Part shown: one piece after another, positions 8,091 to 16,356 of the stretch | Layout: each line of letters opens with the position of its first letter | How positions within the stretch are numbered: the first letter of the stretch is position 1 | Notes under the pieces: generated by a model | What the model was told of the DNA's origin: nothing | The model's database searches: none | The model's input: the letters and a program-made list of their open reading frames with translations, nothing else | Origin: Actinocorallia longicatena | GTDB lineage: Bacteria; Actinomycetota; Actinomycetes; Streptosporangiales; Streptosporangiaceae | Reading direction: 5' to 3' | Length of the DNA: 64,000 nt | NCBI RefSeq assembly: GCF_039534125.1 | Contig: NZ_BAAAUV010000004.1 | Span: 434,001-498,000, forward strand | Made by a program: the position numbers and the translations under genes

Positions 8091-8975
8091 CTAGCGGCTG
8101 ACGGGGGTCTCGTGGTCCATGCGGGAGAGTTTCTCGGGATTGCGGACGGCGTAGAGGCCGGTGATGAGGCCGTACTCGACGCGGACGGCGAAGACGGTGT
8201 CGACTCGGCCGTCGAGGCGGAGGACCAGGGTCGGGTGGCCGTTGGCCTGGGCGGGCTGGAGGGCGGAGGGGCCGAAGCGGCTGAGCCCGGCCGCCAGGAG
8301 GGCGACCTCGGCGGAGCCGACGATGGGAACGAGCGCGGCCTGCGCGAGCCCGCCGCCGTCGCCCAGGAAGACGACGTCGGGTGCGAGGACGGCGAGCAGG
8401 CGCCGCGTGTCGCCCGTTTCGGCGGCCCGCCGGAAGGCCTCGAGCACGTTCCGGGTCTCGGCGGCGGAAGCGGTCCCGCGCGGCCGCCGCGCGGCGACAT
8501 GGGCCCGTGCCCGGTGGGCGATCTGACGGACCGCGGCCGGGCTCTTGCCGACGGCCTCGGCGATCTCCTCGTAGCCCACGTCGAACACCTCGCGCAGCAC
8601 GAACACGGCCCGCTCGGTCGGCGCCAGCGTCTCCATGACCAGCAGCATCGCCATCGAGACGCTGTCGGCCAGCTCGACGTCCTCGGCGACGTCGGGCGCC
8701 GTCAGCAGCGGCTCGGGCAGCCAGGGACCCACGTAGGACTCCCTGCGGCGGCTCTGCGCGCGCAACCGGTCCAGCGCCTTCCGGGTGGTGATCCGCACCA
8801 GGTACGCCCGCTGGTTCCGCACCGGCCCCAGATCGACGGTCGTCCACCGCAGCCACGTCTCCTGCAGGACGTCCTCGGCGTCGGCGGCCGACCCGAGCAT
8901 CTCGTAGGCGACGGTGAACAACAGGTTCCGGTGGGCCACGAACGCCTCGGTCGCCGCATCCACGTGTTCGCTCAT
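8091..8975 (-). CDS. sigJ: ECF41-family sigma factor with C-terminal NTF2-like domain (SigJ-like)
   Basis: A 294-aa ECF sigma factor. Sigma region 2 is at ~8-75 and region 4 at ~108-165 (YEEIAEAVGKSPAAVRQIAHRA). A SnoaL/NTF2-like C-terminal domain (~175-290) carries the ECF41 signatures WLPEPL (85-90, linker), DGGG (206-209) and NPEKL (279-283; usually NPDKL). In ECF41 factors the extension replaces a separate anti-sigma factor. The start at MSEHVDAATE has GGGAGCGG upstream. The expected partner, a carboxymuconolactone-decarboxylase-like gene, lies at 10373, and a near-ideal ECF41 promoter sits at 9020-9046. Confidence 0.92.
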   Translation of the reverse strand: MSEHVDAATEAFVAHRNLLFTVAYEMLGSAADAEDVLQETWLRWTTVDLGPVRNQRAYLVRITTRKALDRLRAQSRRRESYVGPWLPEPLLTAPDVAEDVELADSVSMAMLLVMETLAPTERAVFVLREVFDVGYEEIAEAVGKSPAAVRQIAHRARAHVAARRPRGTASAAETRNVLEAFRRAAETGDTRRLLAVLAPDVVFLGDGGGLAQAALVPIVGSAEVALLAAGLSRFGPSALQPAQANGHPTLVLRLDGRVDTVFAVRVEYGLITGLYAVRNPEKLSRMDHETPVSR

Positions 8976-9019
8976 CGTCCGCTCCCGCTCGCTCACTCCT
9001 GATCGCATCACACGCACAG

Positions 9020-9046
9020 GACGCCGCCCGCCTCCTCCGTGTGACA
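9020..9046 (-). promoter_or_regulatory. ECF41-type autoregulatory promoter
   Basis: On the minus strand TGTCACA (9046-9040), a 16-nt spacer and CGTC (9023-9020) match the published ECF41 consensus TGTCACA-N16/18-CGTC. It lies 44 nt upstream of the sigma start at 8975. Sequence match is direct; use by this sigma is inferred. Confidence 0.82.
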
Positions 9047-9074
9047 ACCCGGCGCTCGGCCGACGGCCCGATGA

Positions 9075-10192
9075 TCAGGGTGTCGGGACGGGGCCGAACT
9101 TCGTGTTCTCATCCGTCGTCGCCACCTTCCTCACCTCCGCCTCCGTCAGCCCCCGTACCCCGCGGAGGTCGGCCCCGCGCAGGTCCGCGCCGGGCAGCTG
9201 GGCGCCGGAGAGGTCGGCGCCGGTCAGGTTCGCGGAGGTCAGCTTCGCGCTGAACAGGTAGGCACGGGTGAGGATGGCGTGGTTCAGGTCCGCGCCGGTC
9301 AGGTTCGCGAAGTTCAGTCTCGCGCCGTCCATCCTGGCGTTGTTCAGGTCGGTCCGGGACAGGTTCGCGGACTCCAGTAGGCACGGGTGAGGATGGCGTG
9401 GTTCAGGTCCGCGCCGGTCAGGTTCGCGAAGTTCAGTCTCGCGCCGTCCATCCTGGCGTTGTTCAGGTCGGTCCGGGACAGGTTCGCGGACTCCAGGTTG
9501 GCGGAGGTCAGGTTCACCTCGTAGCTGATGAAGGACGTGGCGGGCGTCCGGATGCCGTGCAGATCGAGTCCGTGCGTGTGGTCGACGGGATCGGCGGGCC
9601 GGCGGGCGAGGACGTTGAGGGCGGCGGCGACATCGGTGTCGGGTTCCTTCGGCAGCTCGGCGTCCTCGACCTTGGGGCCGGGGTCGTGTTCGCGGACGAA
9701 GGCCGCGAGGACGTCGCGGATCGCGATGCGGTCGCGATCGGAGTCCCGGGCGATGCGCTCCAGGGCGTAGACGGCGGCGATGCGGACTTCGCGTCTGGAC
9801 GAGCCGAGCTGCTCGACGGCCTTGGTGTACCGCTCGGTGACCTGTCCCTGCTGGACGGTGGCGAGGTTGTCGCGTGAGGTGCGCAGCTCCTCCTGACCGG
9901 TCCGCCAGGTGATGAAGGCCAGCACGATGCCGAACAGCAGCACGAGGCTGTTGATCCACTGGTGGCTACCCTGCCATCTGCGGTCCCGCCGGGCGTCGTC
10001 CCTGGCCCGCTCCCGTTCGCGCTCGGCGTCCCGGCGGGCCTGCGCGGCCTCGGCGCCCTGACGTTCGAGGGCGAGGAGTTCCAGCCGCTTGTCCAGCGGG
10101 AGGGCATCGATCTCGCTCTGGGTCAGTTCCCTCGCCCGCGGTCGCGGCTCGACCTCGGACGTCGTCGGCGCCGGGCCGGAAAGGTCGCTCAT
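9075..10192 (-). pseudogene. Membrane pentapeptide-repeat protein, frame broken by a tandem duplication
   Basis: The frame opens at 10192 and runs 282 aa to a stop at 9344. In order: charged N-terminal coiled coil (~40-75), one membrane helix (~80-96, SLVLLFGIVLAFITW), a conserved TKAVEQLGSSRREVRIAAVYALERIARD block, then A(D/N)LxxA pentapeptide repeats. The repeats are interrupted by a perfect 119-bp tandem duplication (9259-9377 and 9378-9496) that shifts the frame. Removing one copy gives a continuous 332-aa protein ending FGPVPTP at 9075. The intact form would be a one-TM protein with a cytoplasmic beta-helix. The product as sequenced is truncated with a short foreign tail. It may be a natural mutation, a reversible switch, or an assembly error. 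Confidence 0.82.
9259..9496. repeat. Perfect 119-bp tandem duplication
   Basis: Positions 9259-9377 and 9378-9496 are identical, each starting TAGGCACGGGTGAGG and ending GCGGACTCCAG. 119 is not a multiple of three, so the duplication shifts the pentapeptide-repeat reading frame. Confidence 0.95.
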
Positions 10193-10372
10193 ACTGCATC
10201 AGACGCGCAGGGCCCGCCTCCCGCTCACCTGTTTCTCCCGCGTGTGACGGTTTCCGCCGGTGGCGCACGTCACAGCCGGGGGCGTCACGCGGGACGGGCC
10301 GGGGGCGTCTCGTGGTCGTCAGAGGCCGCGCGAACGACCGCGCGGCCGCGCACCGCGAGTGAGGACCAAGTC

Positions 10373-10858
10373 ATGGAACCCCGTTTCGACCTGATGGCCA
10401 ACGAGACCGGAGCCAAGATCGGCAAGAGGTTCGCCGCGACCAGCCTGCTGATCCAGCAGTCGTCGCTGCCCAGGGCCACCCAGGAGCTGATGATGCAGCG
10501 CGCCAGCCAGATCAACGGCTGCGGCTTCTGCCTCGACTTCCACACCAAGGACGCCGCCGCCGCGGGGGAGACCGCGGTCCGCCTCCACCTGGTGGCGGCC
10601 TGGCGCGAGTCCACCGTGTTCACCGAGGCCGAGCAGGCCGCCCTGGCCCTCACCGAGGAGGGCACCCGCCTCGCCGACGCGCGCCCGGGCGTCTCCGACG
10701 GCACCTGGTCCCAGGTCAGGGAGCACTACGACGACGACCAGATCGCCGCTCTCGTCTACCTCGTGGCCATGATCAACGCTGCCAACCGGCTCGGCGTCAT
10801 CCTCCACATGAAGGGCGGCTCCTACGAACCCGGCATGTTCGCCGCCGCGGCCGGCTGA
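10373..10858 (+). CDS. Carboxymuconolactone decarboxylase / AhpD-like protein (ECF41 target type)
   Basis: A 161-aa AhpD-like helical protein. The redox motif INGCGFCLDFHTKDA (CxxC then H) is intact and the tail NAANRLGVILHMKGG is typical of the family found beside ECF41 sigma genes. Such proteins are thought to be hydroperoxide-related or decarboxylase-like; the substrate is unknown. A degenerate ECF41-like box (TGTGACG, 18-nt spacer, CGTC, around 10242-10270) lies upstream. Separated from the sigma gene by the pentapeptide-repeat gene, which is unusual because the two are normally adjacent. Confidence 0.88.
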   Translation: MEPRFDLMANETGAKIGKRFAATSLLIQQSSLPRATQELMMQRASQINGCGFCLDFHTKDAAAAGETAVRLHLVAAWRESTVFTEAEQAALALTEEGTRLADARPGVSDGTWSQVREHYDDDQIAALVYLVAMINAANRLGVILHMKGGSYEPGMFAAAAG

Positions 10859-10883
10859 CCGGCGGAGCCGTCCGCTCCGCCGG
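10859..10883. terminator. Hairpin between convergent genes
   Basis: CCGGCGGAGC / GCTCCGCCGG, a 10-bp stem with 5-nt loop, fills the 26-nt gap between the convergent stops at 10858 and 10885. It probably terminates both. Confidence 0.65.
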
Positions 10884-10884
10884 A

Positions 10885-11346
10885 TCAGCCGCCGCTGATG
10901 TCGAGGGCCGTCCCGTACAGGCGCTCGACTCCGAGGCGGATGACGACGCGCCGCTCGGCGACCTGCTGTTCGAAGAAGGCTCGCTCGTCCTCGGGCCGGG
11001 CCTCCTGGGGGAGCATCGCGAGGAGCTCGCGGGTGGTGGCGTCGCCGGGCTCGGCCGCGACGGCGGAGAGCTCGGCCTGGCCCTCGGCGACGGCGAAGGA
11101 CCAGATGTCGGGGCCCTGGACGTGGACGGAGGCGCGGGGGTCGCGGCGCAGCTGCTTCAGCTTGACGCGGTCGGCGGTGGTGGAGAAGCGCACGATCCGG
11201 TGCTCAGGATCCCAGGCGTAGAGCATCGTCGTGAGATGGGGGTGGCCGCTGCGCTTGTTCGTCGCGAGCGTGCCGAAGCGCCGGGAGGCCAGCAGCGCGG
11301 ACAGGGCCTCGTCGGACAGCGGGCGCGGGGCGGGTCCTTGTGTCAT
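10885..11346 (-). CDS. PPOX-class FMN/F420-dependent oxidoreductase
   Basis: A 153-aa split-barrel flavin-fold protein of the pyridoxamine 5'-phosphate-oxidase superfamily: LASRRFGTLATNKRSGHPHLTTMLYAWDP, then RVKLKQLRRDPRASVHVQGP and a C-terminal VIRLGVERLYG. In actinobacteria most such proteins use F420 or FMN to reduce varied substrates; the cofactor cannot be assigned here. It stands alone between a convergent gene and the acyl-CoA dehydrogenase 73 nt away. Confidence 0.82.
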   Translation of the reverse strand: MTQGPAPRPLSDEALSALLASRRFGTLATNKRSGHPHLTTMLYAWDPEHRIVRFSTTADRVKLKQLRRDPRASVHVQGPDIWSFAVAEGQAELSAVAAEPGDATTRELLAMLPQEARPEDERAFFEQQVAERRVVIRLGVERLYGTALDISGG

Positions 11347-11419
11347 GCCGTGATCAACATCAGCAGCGATCTTCGCATTCCACCAGGCTCGTCCCGCCCC
11401 GGCCGCTCTCCCGGAGCGT

Positions 11420-12574
11420 CTACTTCAGCAGGGACCGTGCGATGACGATGCGCTGGATCTGGTTGGTGCCCTCGTAGATCTGGGTGATCTTGGCGTCGCG
11501 CATCATGCGCTCCAGAGGGAAGTCGCTGGTGTAGCCGTAGCCGCCGAGGAGCTGGACCGCGTCGGTGGTGATCTGCATGGCGGCGTCGGAGGCGAAGCAC
11601 TTGGCGGCGGCGCCGAAGGAGGTGAGGTCGGCGGCGTCGCGCTCGGAGCGGGCGGCGGCGGCGTAGGTGAGCTGGCGGGCCGCCTCGAGCTGCGTGGACA
11701 TGTCGGCGAGCATGAACTGGACGCCCTGGAAGTCGGCGATGGCCCTGCCGAACTGCCTGCGCTCCTTGACGTAGGCGGCGGCCTGGTCGAGGGCGCCCTG
11801 GGCGATGCCGACGGCCTGGGCGGCGATCGTGACGCGGGTGTGGTCGAGGGTGCGCATCGCGGTCGCGAAGCCCGTCCCCTCCTCGCCGATCATGCGGCTC
11901 GCGGGAATGCGGACCCCGTCGAGCTGGACGGTCCTGGTCGGCGAGCCCTTGATGCCGAGCTTGCGCTCCTTCGGCCCGAAGGAGACACCGGGGTCGGACT
12001 TCTCGACGACGAACGCGGAGATGCCCTTGCTGCGCTTGGACGGGTCCGTGACGGCCATGACCGTGTAGAACTCCGACACCCCGGCGTTGGTGATCCAGCT
12101 CTTGACCCCGTCGAGGACCCAGTGGTCGCCGTCGCGGACGGCCCGGGTCTTCATCCCCGCGGCGTCGGAGCCCGCCTCCGGCTCGGACAGGCAGTAGGAG
12201 AACATGCCCTCACCGCGGGCCAGCGCCCCGAGATAGCGCTGCTTGAGCTCCTCCCCGCCGGAGAGGATCACCGGCATCGAGCCGAGCTTGTTGACCGCGG
12301 GGATCAGCGACGACGACGCGCAGACCCGCGCCACCTCCTCGATGACGATCACGGTCGCGAGGGCGTCGGCGCCGGCACCGCCGTAGGACTCCGGGACGTG
12401 CACCGCGTGCAGGTCGTTGGCCGTCAGGGCGTCCAGGGCCTCCTGGGGGAAGCGGGCCTCCTCGTCGACCGCCGCCGCATTTGGGGCGATCTTGTTCTCC
12501 GCGAGGGAGCGGACGGTCTCCCGGAGCATCTCGTGCTCGTCGGAGGTCTGGAAAAGGTCGAAGTCGCCGGTCAT
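11420..12574 (-). CDS. Acyl-CoA dehydrogenase (short/medium-chain type)
   Basis: A 384-aa FAD enzyme of beta-oxidation or branched-chain catabolism. The motif SYCLSEPEAGSDAAG (~126-140) contacts FAD, and the standard catalytic Glu is present in QIYEGTNQIQRIVIAR (E368). The ATG at 12574 is preceded by GGTGGAGAG; an in-frame TTG four codons upstream overlaps that site and is less likely. Divergent from the TetR gene across 87 nt holding two operator-like sites, so it is probably that regulator's target. Unlike the dehydrogenase at 383-1588 its catalytic base is in the usual place. Confidence 0.92.
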   Translation of the reverse strand: MTGDFDLFQTSDEHEMLRETVRSLAENKIAPNAAAVDEEARFPQEALDALTANDLHAVHVPESYGGAGADALATVIVIEEVARVCASSSLIPAVNKLGSMPVILSGGEELKQRYLGALARGEGMFSYCLSEPEAGSDAAGMKTRAVRDGDHWVLDGVKSWITNAGVSEFYTVMAVTDPSKRSKGISAFVVEKSDPGVSFGPKERKLGIKGSPTRTVQLDGVRIPASRMIGEEGTGFATAMRTLDHTRVTIAAQAVGIAQGALDQAAAYVKERRQFGRAIADFQGVQFMLADMSTQLEAARQLTYAAAARSERDAADLTSFGAAAKCFASDAAMQITTDAVQLLGGYGYTSDFPLERMMRDAKITQIYEGTNQIQRIVIARSLLK

Positions 12575-12592
12575 CTCTCCACCCAAGGGGTT

Positions 12593-12628
12593 GGCACTGA
12601 GTTCCCTAAATTATGTGCACTGAGTACC
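12593..12628. promoter_or_regulatory. Paired TetR-type operator sites
   Basis: GGCACTGAGTTCC (12593-12605) and TGCACTGAGTACC (12616-12628) share GCACTGAGT-CC and are partly palindromic around a central G. Their centres are 23 bp apart, about two helical turns, in the divergent gap between the dehydrogenase and the TetR gene. Confidence 0.6.
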
Positions 12629-12661
12629 CTCTTGTCCAGGCCCCGGTGCTAGGGTTCGGGG

Positions 12662-13381
12662 ATGACGTCGGGAATGGCGGAGGACCACCGGAAGCCGCCG
12701 ATGCGGGACCTGCTGGCCGACGCGGCGTTCGAGCTCTTCGAGGAGAAGGGCTTCGAGCAGACCACCGTCGACGACATCGTCGCCAGGGCGGGGGTCGGAC
12801 GGCGGTCGTTCTTCCGCTACTTCCCGTCCAAGGAGGACGTGGTCTTCCCCGACCACGAACGCTGCCTCGACGACATGGTCGCCTTCCTGAAGACCGCCGC
12901 CGACGGCACCGACCTCGTCGAGCACGCCTGCGAGGCGACCCTCCTCGTGGCCCGGATGTACGCCGAGCGTCCCGAGCGGTCACTGATGCGCTACCGGCAC
13001 ATCCGCGACGTCCCTGCCCTCCGCGACCACGAGCACATCGTGATCCGCCGCTACGAGCACGCCCTCGCCGCGTTCCTCCGCGAGGGCTTCGCCTTCCGCC
13101 CCGACGGCCCGCTGCACGCGGAGATCATCGCGGCCGCCGCCTCCGCCGCCCACAACCACGCGGTCCGCACCTGGCTCCGCAACGGCGCGACCACCGACGC
13201 CGTCGCCGCCGCCCGCACCGCCCTCGCCTCGGTCCGCGCCGCCTGGGGAGCGCCTCCCACTCCCGCGGAACCCGACGACTACGTCGTCGTGATCACCCGC
13301 AGCCGCGCCCCCCTCCAGGACGTCCTCCACCATGTCGAGCACGCCCTGGCCAGGATCGCGCCCGCCGACGACGCGGAGTAG
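12662..13381 (+). CDS. TetR-family transcriptional regulator
   Basis: A 239-aa regulator. The N-terminal helix-turn-helix FELFEEKGFEQTTVDDIVARAGVGRRSFFRYFPSKEDV (read in two parts around residue 35) is canonical for TetR. The C-terminal ligand domain is poorly conserved and gives no ligand. An alternative ATG lies four codons in. It is divergent from an acyl-CoA dehydrogenase, suggesting control by an acyl-CoA or fatty-acid-related ligand (inference from context only). Confidence 0.9.
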   Translation: MTSGMAEDHRKPPMRDLLADAAFELFEEKGFEQTTVDDIVARAGVGRRSFFRYFPSKEDVVFPDHERCLDDMVAFLKTAADGTDLVEHACEATLLVARMYAERPERSLMRYRHIRDVPALRDHEHIVIRRYEHALAAFLREGFAFRPDGPLHAEIIAAAASAAHNHAVRTWLRNGATTDAVAAARTALASVRAAWGAPPTPAEPDDYVVVITRSRAPLQDVLHHVEHALARIAPADDAE

Positions 13382-13403
13382 GCCCTTCCGTTCTTGGGGG
13401 TGG

Positions 13404-13781
13404 TCAGGATGGGCCGAAGTGGTTGGTCTGGGTGTTGCCGTTGCCGATCACGCTGCCCTGGGAGTTGGTGAGGTTGTAGGTGTAGGTCGTGGTGGAGCGG
13501 ATGGTCCCGAGCACGTCGCGAGCGGTCGCCAGGACCTCGGGATCGGTGCGGGCGGGGCTCGCGTGGAGCGCCCGGGTGAGGACCGGCTGCCAGCGTTCGG
13601 GATCGGACTCGTACCCGGCGACGGCCAGCACCGCGTCGCCGTCGCCGTCTCCGGCGAAATGGGCGGTGAGCTGGGACTTCAGCCGGTTCAGCGCGGTGCC
13701 CACCGCCGTCGCCGTGGTGTCGCTGAGGCCCGCGCCCGCTCCTGCGGCGAGGGCGCTGATGATCAGGGTCAGGGCGTCCAT
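13404..13781 (-). CDS. Small adaptor-like protein with C-terminal RHIM/BASS-like motif
   Basis: A 125-aa protein. The N-terminal ~95 residues are a predicted helical domain (ALTLIISALAAGAGAGLSD, later YESDPERWQPVLTRAL) of a kind I recognise from actinobacterial conflict-system proteins. Then comes a short beta-prone tail TYTYNLTNSQGSVIGNGNTQ followed by TNHF. The Gly-Asn-rich core resembles the RHIM-like bacterial amyloid signalling motifs (BASS) that link sensors and effectors by templated assembly. It is third in a minus-strand operon, 13 nt after the second vWA gene. Related short motifs occur in the first vWA protein and in the TIR protein of the same locus. Function by shared motif is inferred. 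Confidence 0.7.
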   Translation of the reverse strand: MDALTLIISALAAGAGAGLSDTTATAVGTALNRLKSQLTAHFAGDGDGDAVLAVAGYESDPERWQPVLTRALHASPARTDPEVLATARDVLGTIRSTTTYTYNLTNSQGSVIGNGNTQTNHFGPS

Positions 13782-13794
13782 CGTTCTCTTTCGG

Positions 13795-14925
13795 TCAGGG
13801 GAACCAATGCTGCTTGATGCGGGTGATCTCGCCGCCGGTGACGGTGATCTCGAACGAGAAGCCTCGGAGCTCGCCGCCTTGGAGGCGCTGGTACTGCTCG
13901 TAGAGTTTCGCCAGGACCGGGAGCGTGACCGTCCTGCTATAGGAGGGGTCGCCGGAGTGCTCGATGTCGAGCTGATTGATCCTCAGTTCGGCATCGGGGG
14001 CCACCCGCAGCCGGACCTTTTCCTTGCTGGGATCGCGCTGGTAGTAGTCGTTGTCGGCGGTGCTGCCGTCCGCCTTCGCGGCCTCCTCGGCCTCCGCGCC
14101 CCGGAGAAGGTCGTACGGGTCGACGGCGATCGTCCTGTTCCGCACGTCGAAGTCTCTGTAGTCCCTGATGAAGGCCGCCTGCACGCCGTCGGGCAGCGGC
14201 CCGGTCGGGGTCGGGGTCGGCGGCGCGGACGTCGGGGGAGTGGTCGGAGCCCCGATGCCCTTGACCTCGGGGGTGCGCGGGACGGTGAGTTCCTTCAGGA
14301 GGGCGTCGAGGCCCTCGGGCTTCGTGACGAACCGGGCCGGGGGAGCCTTGACCGCGGTGGCCAGGCGGGTCAGGGGCTCCTGCTCCTTCTCCGCGACCTT
14401 GTAGCCGACGATCCTGAAGTCCAGGCGCACCCCGGCCTTACCGGACCTCTCCTCGACCTCCCGCTCGAGATCGGCCTGGGCGGTGCCGCAGGCGTCCGCG
14501 CCGTGTGAGGTGACGACGATGATCCGGTTCAGCGTGCTGCCACGGAAGGGGTAGCGGCCCGAGAAGTCGCCGATGGAGGCGAGGATCCCGTCGCGGAGCG
14601 TCGCCTTGCCCGAGGGCTTGACGGCGCGGGCGGCCGCGCCGATCCGCTCCGGGTGCTCGCGATCCGGGCCGACGAGCTCGGCGGTGTTCCCCGGATCCGC
14701 GCAGGCCCCGCCGAACCTGCGGAGCGCGAGGGCGTCGCCGTCGCCGGAGTTCAGCGCCGCGCCGCCGACCGCGTGGGCGATGCCGGCGAAGTCCTCGCTC
14801 TCCGACGTGTCGATGAGGAAGGCCGTGCGGACCTCAGGGATCGAGCGGAACACCAGGTAGGCCGCCCCCGCGGCCACGACCAGGACGACCGCGGCGATCG
14901 CGGCGACGATCCGGCGGCGGCTCAC
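13795..14925 (-). CDS. Membrane-anchored vWA-domain protein 2
   Basis: A 376-aa protein. Residues ~5-27 are a membrane helix with an Arg-rich cytoplasmic start (MSRRR), so the rest is probably extracellular. A von Willebrand A-like domain follows with an intact DxSxS metal site in FLIDTSESEDF, plus FRIVGYKV shared with its neighbour. A Pro/Thr linker (~228-245, TTPPTSAPPTPTPTGP) leads to a C-terminal domain (~250-376) I do not recognise. The GTG start overlaps the stop of the upstream vWA gene (GTGA). The vWA parts of the two proteins are clearly paralogous, but this one lacks the RHIM-like motif. Confidence 0.75.
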   Translation of the reverse strand: MSRRRIVAAIAAVVLVVAAGAAYLVFRSIPEVRTAFLIDTSESEDFAGIAHAVGGAALNSGDGDALALRRFGGACADPGNTAELVGPDREHPERIGAAARAVKPSGKATLRDGILASIGDFSGRYPFRGSTLNRIIVVTSHGADACGTAQADLEREVEERSGKAGVRLDFRIVGYKVAEKEQEPLTRLATAVKAPPARFVTKPEGLDALLKELTVPRTPEVKGIGAPTTPPTSAPPTPTPTGPLPDGVQAAFIRDYRDFDVRNRTIAVDPYDLLRGAEAEEAAKADGSTADNDYYQRDPSKEKVRLRVAPDAELRINQLDIEHSGDPSYSRTVTLPVLAKLYEQYQRLQGGELRGFSFEITVTGGEITRIKQHWFP

Positions 14926-16166
14926 GAGGAGCCCGCCAGCCCGCCGCGGAGCCTGGACAGTGCGCGGTTCATCGAGGTCCTTTCGGTGTTGTATGCGTCG
15001 GCGGCCTGCTGGAAGACGGCGAGGCCCCGTTCGAGCGGGGAACCGGCGCGTGCCGCGCCGAGCAGGTCGGTGGCGGCCGCGAGCACCCGTTCCTGGCGTC
15101 CCCGCAGCGCTTCGGCGCGCTGCTTGATGTCACGGCCGTAGGGCGACCTGGCCCGGGCGGCCAGTTCGTCCAGCAGGTCCCCGGTGCCCCCGGCCGTCTT
15201 CTCCGCCCGGCCCAGCGTCTTGGCGGCGATGTCGGGGCGTCCGTCCACCATCTCCTGGACGGCCTGCTCCACCTGGCCCGTGGCCGTGTTGAACTCGTCG
15301 ACCATGTGCTGGGCGCCGGTGAGGATGGGTTCGGCATTGGCGAAGTGGTCGAGGGCGCGGTCGAGATCGGCCTGCGTGTCCGCGTGGAACGGGGCCGGGG
15401 CCTTCACCGCCTCGGCCATCCGCTCGAGCCCCGCCCGCTGGATCTTCGGGACCTTGTAGCCGACGAACCTGAACTCCAGCGACAGCCCCGCGGCGGAGAC
15501 GCGCTGCCTGATCTCGTTCTCGACGAAGGCCGCGTCGTCGTCGCACGCGTCGATCCCGTGCCGGGCGACCACGATGATCCGGTCGACCTGGCGCGCCTTC
15601 TGGTGCAGCGGCTTGGAGAAGTCGGCGACGGCCTCGACGATTCCGCGGACGAGCGTCGGCTTTCCGGACGGGCTCATTCTCCCCGCGGCGTCGGTGATCT
15701 GCTGCCGGTTGCCGGTGCCGAACGGCACGAGCCTCCTGGTGTTCGCCGAAACCCCGCATTCACCGCCCAGAGCGCGCAGGCCGATGAAGTCCTCGTCGCC
15801 GGAGTTCCCCATCGTCTTCTTCAGGGATTCGGTCAGGGCGGAAAGGCCTTGGGAATCCGTGGTTTCGGACGCGTCCACAAGGAACATGGTCCGGTAGTTG
15901 GGAGCGAATTCCGGAGCGAACCAGCCGAAGTACAGGGCGCCGAATCCCGTGGCCAGGATCCCTGTGAGGACTGCGCTGACCAGGACCCAGACGGCCCTCG
16001 GCACGTTGAGGATCCACTGGATGAGGTTGTTGTTCCCCAGTACCGAGTGCGGGCTGTCGGTGACCTCGAAGTTATAGGTCGTGGAAACGGTCACCCCGGA
16101 GGGTGAATTATCCGATTTCGGGGGTTCGGTCGAAGTATCGTCCAAGGACCTGTTTCCGTTCAGCAC
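14922..16166 (-). CDS. Membrane vWA-domain protein 1 with N-terminal RHIM/BASS-like motif
   Basis: A 414-aa protein, first of a three-gene minus-strand operon. The N-terminal cytoplasmic tail carries TTYNFEVTDSPHSVLGNNNL (~29-48), resembling the motif of the small protein at 13404 and of the TIR protein. One membrane helix follows (~60-85), then a vWA-like domain with DASET in place of DxSxS. The C-terminal third is helical (QVEQAVQEMVDG, GDLLDELAARA). Topology suggests an outside vWA sensor whose inner tail could nucleate assembly (inference). The start is GTG with a weak AGGG site. Divergent from the XRE regulator. Confidence 0.75.
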   Translation of the reverse strand: MLNGNRSLDDTSTEPPKSDNSPSGVTVSTTYNFEVTDSPHSVLGNNNLIQWILNVPRAVWVLVSAVLTGILATGFGALYFGWFAPEFAPNYRTMFLVDASETTDSQGLSALTESLKKTMGNSGDEDFIGLRALGGECGVSANTRRLVPFGTGNRQQITDAAGRMSPSGKPTLVRGIVEAVADFSKPLHQKARQVDRIIVVARHGIDACDDDAAFVENEIRQRVSAAGLSLEFRFVGYKVPKIQRAGLERMAEAVKAPAPFHADTQADLDRALDHFANAEPILTGAQHMVDEFNTATGQVEQAVQEMVDGRPDIAAKTLGRAEKTAGGTGDLLDELAARARSPYGRDIKQRAEALRGRQERVLAAATDLLGAARAGSPLERGLAVFQQAADAYNTERTSMNRALSRLRGGLAGSS

Positions 16167-16356
16167 TCGCTGCCCTATCCGACGCGCTCATTTTCCACAG
16201 ATTCCTCGTGGCTCGCCCCACAAGCCGGGAATTCCATGACAATGGCGATGAGGACGTCGGCCGGTGTCGCCGGAACCAGCCTGCCGGCACTTCCGCGGAC
16301 GGCGGCAGGTGTTGCCCGTCGCCCCGCGGGTTGGGCAAAGGAGACGCGAGGGCGCC

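Noticed and set aside
13795..16166. The two vWA genes as an Mg-chelatase or MoxR/vWA chaperone system
   Set aside because: No AAA+ ATPase is next to them, and both have a membrane helix placing the vWA domain outside the cytoplasm.
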